A DNA stretch of 64,000 nt from Roseomonas sp. OT10 (GTDB lineage Bacteria; Pseudomonadota; Alphaproteobacteria; Acetobacterales; Acetobacteraceae). The translations under genes were made by a program, and so were the position numbers. The notes below the pieces were generated by a model, which had not been told where the DNA came from, did no database searches, and worked only from the letters and a program-made list of their open reading frames with translations. Below, piece after piece: positions 62,218 to 64,000 of this stretch (its first letter is position 1; the number at the start of each line of letters is the position of its first letter). The DNA is taken from contig NZ_CP087719.1 in assembly GCF_020991085.1 (NCBI RefSeq), positions 4,050,001-4,114,000 of the forward strand, given 5' to 3'.

Positions 62218-63627
62218 TCAGCGTTCCCGTCCCGGCTCCGGCGTCCGGAAACGGTAGGGCGCCGAGCCTGCCACGGCCGGATCGAGGGCGAGTCGGTGCT
62301 CCAGCGGCGGGAAGGCGCGGCTGCGGCATTCGGCGCGGTCGCAGAGGCGGCAGGACAGGCCGATCCCCACCCGCGCCCGGTCCAGGTCGAGGCCGTCGGC
62401 GTAGACCACCTCCTCCGCGCGGCCGATCTCGCAGCCCAGGGCGACGACGTGGACGGGCACCGGCTCGCCCCAGCGCGCAGCGCGGCCCTCCACGGTGCGG
62501 GCGATGGTGAGGAAGGCGGCGCCGTCCGGCAGCTCCACCGGCTGCACCCGCAGCACGCCGGGCGTCGAGAAGGCGCCGTGCACCATCCAGCGCGGGCAGG
62601 AGCCGCCGAAGCGCGCGAAGGGGAAGCCCGCCGCGCTGAAGCGCTTGCCGACGTTGCCGGCGGGATCGACGTGCAGGAAGAAGAACGGCACCCCGCGCGC
62701 GCCGTCGCGTTGCAGCGTGGTGAGGCGCTGGCAGGCCTGCTCGAAGGAGACGCCGAAGCGCGCCGCCAGCCGGTCGAGGTCGTGGCGCAGCGCGGCGGCC
62801 GCCTCGCGGTAGCGTTCATAGGGCATCAGCAGCGCGGCGGCGGCGTAGTTCAGCAGGCCGATGCGGATCAGGCTGCCCGCCTCCTGGGTGCTGGGCGCCG
62901 CGGCGGCGACGATGCCCTCCACCGCGTCGCGCGCCTCGATCAGCATGAGCTGGAAGGCCATGTGGAAGCCGCGGCTTTCGCGCGGCAGCTCCTCCGACAG
63001 GTCCAGCCGGCGCGAGGCAGGGTCGTAGCGGCGCAGCGTGCCCTCGGTGGGGCCGACCATGATGGACAGGCCGTGCCGGCCGCGCAGCCGCTCCGCGATG
63101 GCGTGGTTCAGCTCGGCCGGGGCGTCGGGCAGCTCGCGCCCGATCGCCTCCGCCGCCTCCTCCAGCGCGGGGAAGTGGTTGGCGCGGTCGTGGAAGAAGT
63201 CGCGCGTCTCCTCCGTCGGCAGCAGCAGCTTGCGCCCGGAGGGCAGCGCCAGCCCGCCCGCATCCTCCCGCGCCACGCGCCAGGCGCGGTAGAGCGCGAG
63301 CATCGCCTTGGCCGCCGTCGGCGCGCCCTGGGCCAGCGTCGCCACCTCCGCCTCCGGCACGGCGTCGAGGCCGAGGAGGGGGTCGCGCAGCACCTCGCGC
63401 AGCCCCGTCTCCACCTGTCGCTCCCGCGCGCCGGAGAGGGCGGTGAGGTCCACCTGGAACACCTCCGCCAGCTTGAGCAGCAGGGAGGCGGTGACCGGCC
63501 GCTGGTCGTGCTCGATCAGGTTCAGGTAGCTGGCCGAGATGCCCAGCCGCGAGGCCAGGGCCTGCTGCGTCCGGGACCGTTCCTGCCGCAGGCGGCGGAC
63601 GGTGGGGCCGATGAGGGTGCGGGCCAT
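62218..63627 (-). CDS. Short-chain fatty acyl-CoA regulator (ScfR; RamB/PccR type)
   Basis: 469-residue transcription factor: N-terminal Cro/C1 helix-turn-helix (IGPTVRRLRQERSRTQQALASRLGISASYLNLIEHDQRPVTASLLLKLAEVF, about 6-58), a central IrrE/ImmA-like region (ELNHAIAERLRGRHGLSIM, FHMAFQLMLIEARDAVEGIV) lacking the HExxH zinc motif at its usual place, and a C-terminal cysteine-containing domain (ALGCEIGRAEEVVYADGLDL, CRLCDRAECRSRAFPP). This is the layout of RamB and PccR, which sense short-chain acyl-CoA and control isocitrate lyase or propionyl-CoA genes. Divergent from aceA, its probable target. Three TGTAAA-like repeats lie directly before its start codon. Confidence 0.88.
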   Translation of the reverse strand: MARTLIGPTVRRLRQERSRTQQALASRLGISASYLNLIEHDQRPVTASLLLKLAEVFQVDLTALSGARERQVETGLREVLRDPLLGLDAVPEAEVATLAQGAPTAAKAMLALYRAWRVAREDAGGLALPSGRKLLLPTEETRDFFHDRANHFPALEEAAEAIGRELPDAPAELNHAIAERLRGRHGLSIMVGPTEGTLRRYDPASRRLDLSEELPRESRGFHMAFQLMLIEARDAVEGIVAAAAPSTQEAGSLIRIGLLNYAAAALLMPYERYREAAAALRHDLDRLAARFGVSFEQACQRLTTLQRDGARGVPFFFLHVDPAGNVGKRFSAAGFPFARFGGSCPRWMVHGAFSTPGVLRVQPVELPDGAAFLTIARTVEGRAARWGEPVPVHVVALGCEIGRAEEVVYADGLDLDRARVGIGLSCRLCDRAECRSRAFPPLEHRLALDPAVAGSAPYRFRTPEPGRER

Positions 63628-63629
63628 GA

Positions 63630-63653
63630 TTTACAGGATTTACGGCTTTACAG
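63630..63653. promoter_or_regulatory. Triple TTTAC(A/G)G repeat abutting the ScfR gene start
   Basis: TTTACAG (63630-63636), TTTACGG (63639-63645) and TTTACAG (63647-63653), spaced 8-9 bases, immediately upstream of the ATG at 63627. A likely autoregulatory operator or part of the promoter; inference. Confidence 0.5.
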
Positions 63654-63673
63654 AAACGACCGTCAATCGGGCT

Positions 63674-63718
63674 ACCGGTTTGCGAGGTTTCACCGGCTTT
63701 GCGGGCTGAACTTTTGCG
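63674..63718. promoter_or_regulatory. Three TTTGCG boxes upstream of aceA, RamB/PccR-like operator
   Basis: TTTGCG at 63679, 63698 and 63713. The first two sit in a longer direct repeat, ACCGGTTTGCGAGG and ACCGGCTTTGCGGG. The third, GAACTTTTGCGG, resembles the GAACTTTGC core reported for RamB sites. They lie 50-95 bases before the aceA ATG. Predicted binding site of the adjacent ScfR-type regulator. Confidence 0.5.
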
Positions 63719-63768
63719 GTGCGATGTGAATTATTGACCCAGCGAACGACGCTGCTGGAGACGACGCC

Positions 63769-64000
63769 ATGAACTTCCCGAACCACAACGGCCCCTGTTA
63801 CGCCCCCGATGGCAGCACCGGCCCGGGTAGCGAGCCGGGCCGCTTCGACGGCATCCGCCGCGACTACACCCCCGCCGACGTGGAGCGCATCGCCGGCTCC
63901 TTCCGGGTGAAGCACACCCTGGCCGACCAGGGCGCGCGCCGGCTGTGGAAGCTCCTCAAGGAGGAGCCCTATGTGAACACGCTGGGCGCGCTGACGGGCA
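63769..64000 (+). CDS. aceA: Isocitrate lyase (5' part only)
   Basis: First 77 residues of isocitrate lyase, the glyoxylate-shunt enzyme that splits isocitrate to glyoxylate and succinate during growth on acetate or fatty acids; the gene runs off the window. Recognised from RFDGIRRDYTPADVERI, FRVKHTLADQGARRLWKLL and the conserved EEPYVNTLGALTG. The first 25 residues (glycine, proline and asparagine rich) are a variable lead. GGAG lies about 9 bases before the ATG. The catalytic KKCGH loop is beyond the edge. Divergent from the ScfR-type gene, with putative operator boxes between. Confidence 0.9.
   Translation, partial: MNFPNHNGPCYAPDGSTGPGSEPGRFDGIRRDYTPADVERIAGSFRVKHTLADQGARRLWKLLKEEPYVNTLGALTG

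Overview
The window is very GC-rich (around 70 percent or more by eye), densely coded DNA from an alphaproteobacterium. The gene content fits the family Acetobacteraceae, most likely Roseomonas or a close relative: a hopanoid cluster (shc, hpnG, hpnH, ispH, hpnN), a glnK-amtB pair behind a sigma-54-type promoter, an ScfR-type regulator next to isocitrate lyase, and several solute-binding-protein systems including a Bug-family protein. The species call is inference. No rRNA, tRNA, CRISPR array, transposase or phage gene was seen.

Layout. 1-8164: organosulfur uptake and desulfonation, with one ABC importer (permease cut by the window edge), an SfnB/DszC-like flavoprotein, an SsuD-like monooxygenase and a second importer with two binding proteins. 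8270-12585: a beta-phosphoglucomutase-like HAD enzyme, a P1-family peptidase and a GH65 disaccharide phosphorylase in one tight operon. 12627-20331: methyltransferase, P-loop kinase-like protein, acyl-CoA synthetase, PepF, ABC1 kinase and polysaccharide deacetylase. 20861-28185: D-aminopeptidase, M20 amidase, a hypothetical protein, a TIGR02186-TauE pair, an exported 5'-nucleotidase and a small lipoprotein. 28754-34944: DHA2 drug exporter, an SDR with a sugar ABC importer that lacks its ATPase, and RlpA. 35172-42078: membrane hydroxylase, two transglutaminase-like proteins, N-formylglutamate amidohydrolase and FtsK. 42270-46105: a sugar-acid catabolic locus (SMP-30 enzyme, GntR regulator, Bug protein, enolase-superfamily enzyme). 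46517-54593: hopanoid genes. 54856-59656: GNAT, CorC-type protein, methyltransferase, UbiH-type hydroxylase. 59823-61576: glnK-amtB. 62218-64000: ScfR regulator divergent from aceA, which is cut by the window edge.

The most striking feature is not a gene. An interspersed, non-coding, strongly structured repeat of about 370-430 bp occurs eight times (near 13.4, 20.4, 28.3, 39.1, 46.1, 52.2, 55.4 and 61.8 kb), four copies in each orientation, making up about 5 percent of the window. Each copy carries a conserved series of hairpins and the fuller copies have a short terminal inverted repeat around CGGCGGGATG. Six of the eight lie between convergent genes, none lies between divergent genes, and in four copies one end coincides with the stop codon of the neighbouring gene. 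This is the best candidate here for an undescribed system, either a MITE-like element or a mobile 3'-end/terminator module.

Regulatory signals with good sequence support are a -24/-12 promoter before glnK, a strong tandem-hairpin terminator after amtB, a perfect 12-bp palindrome between the SMP-30 and gntR genes, and two sets of triple short repeats between the ScfR gene and aceA.
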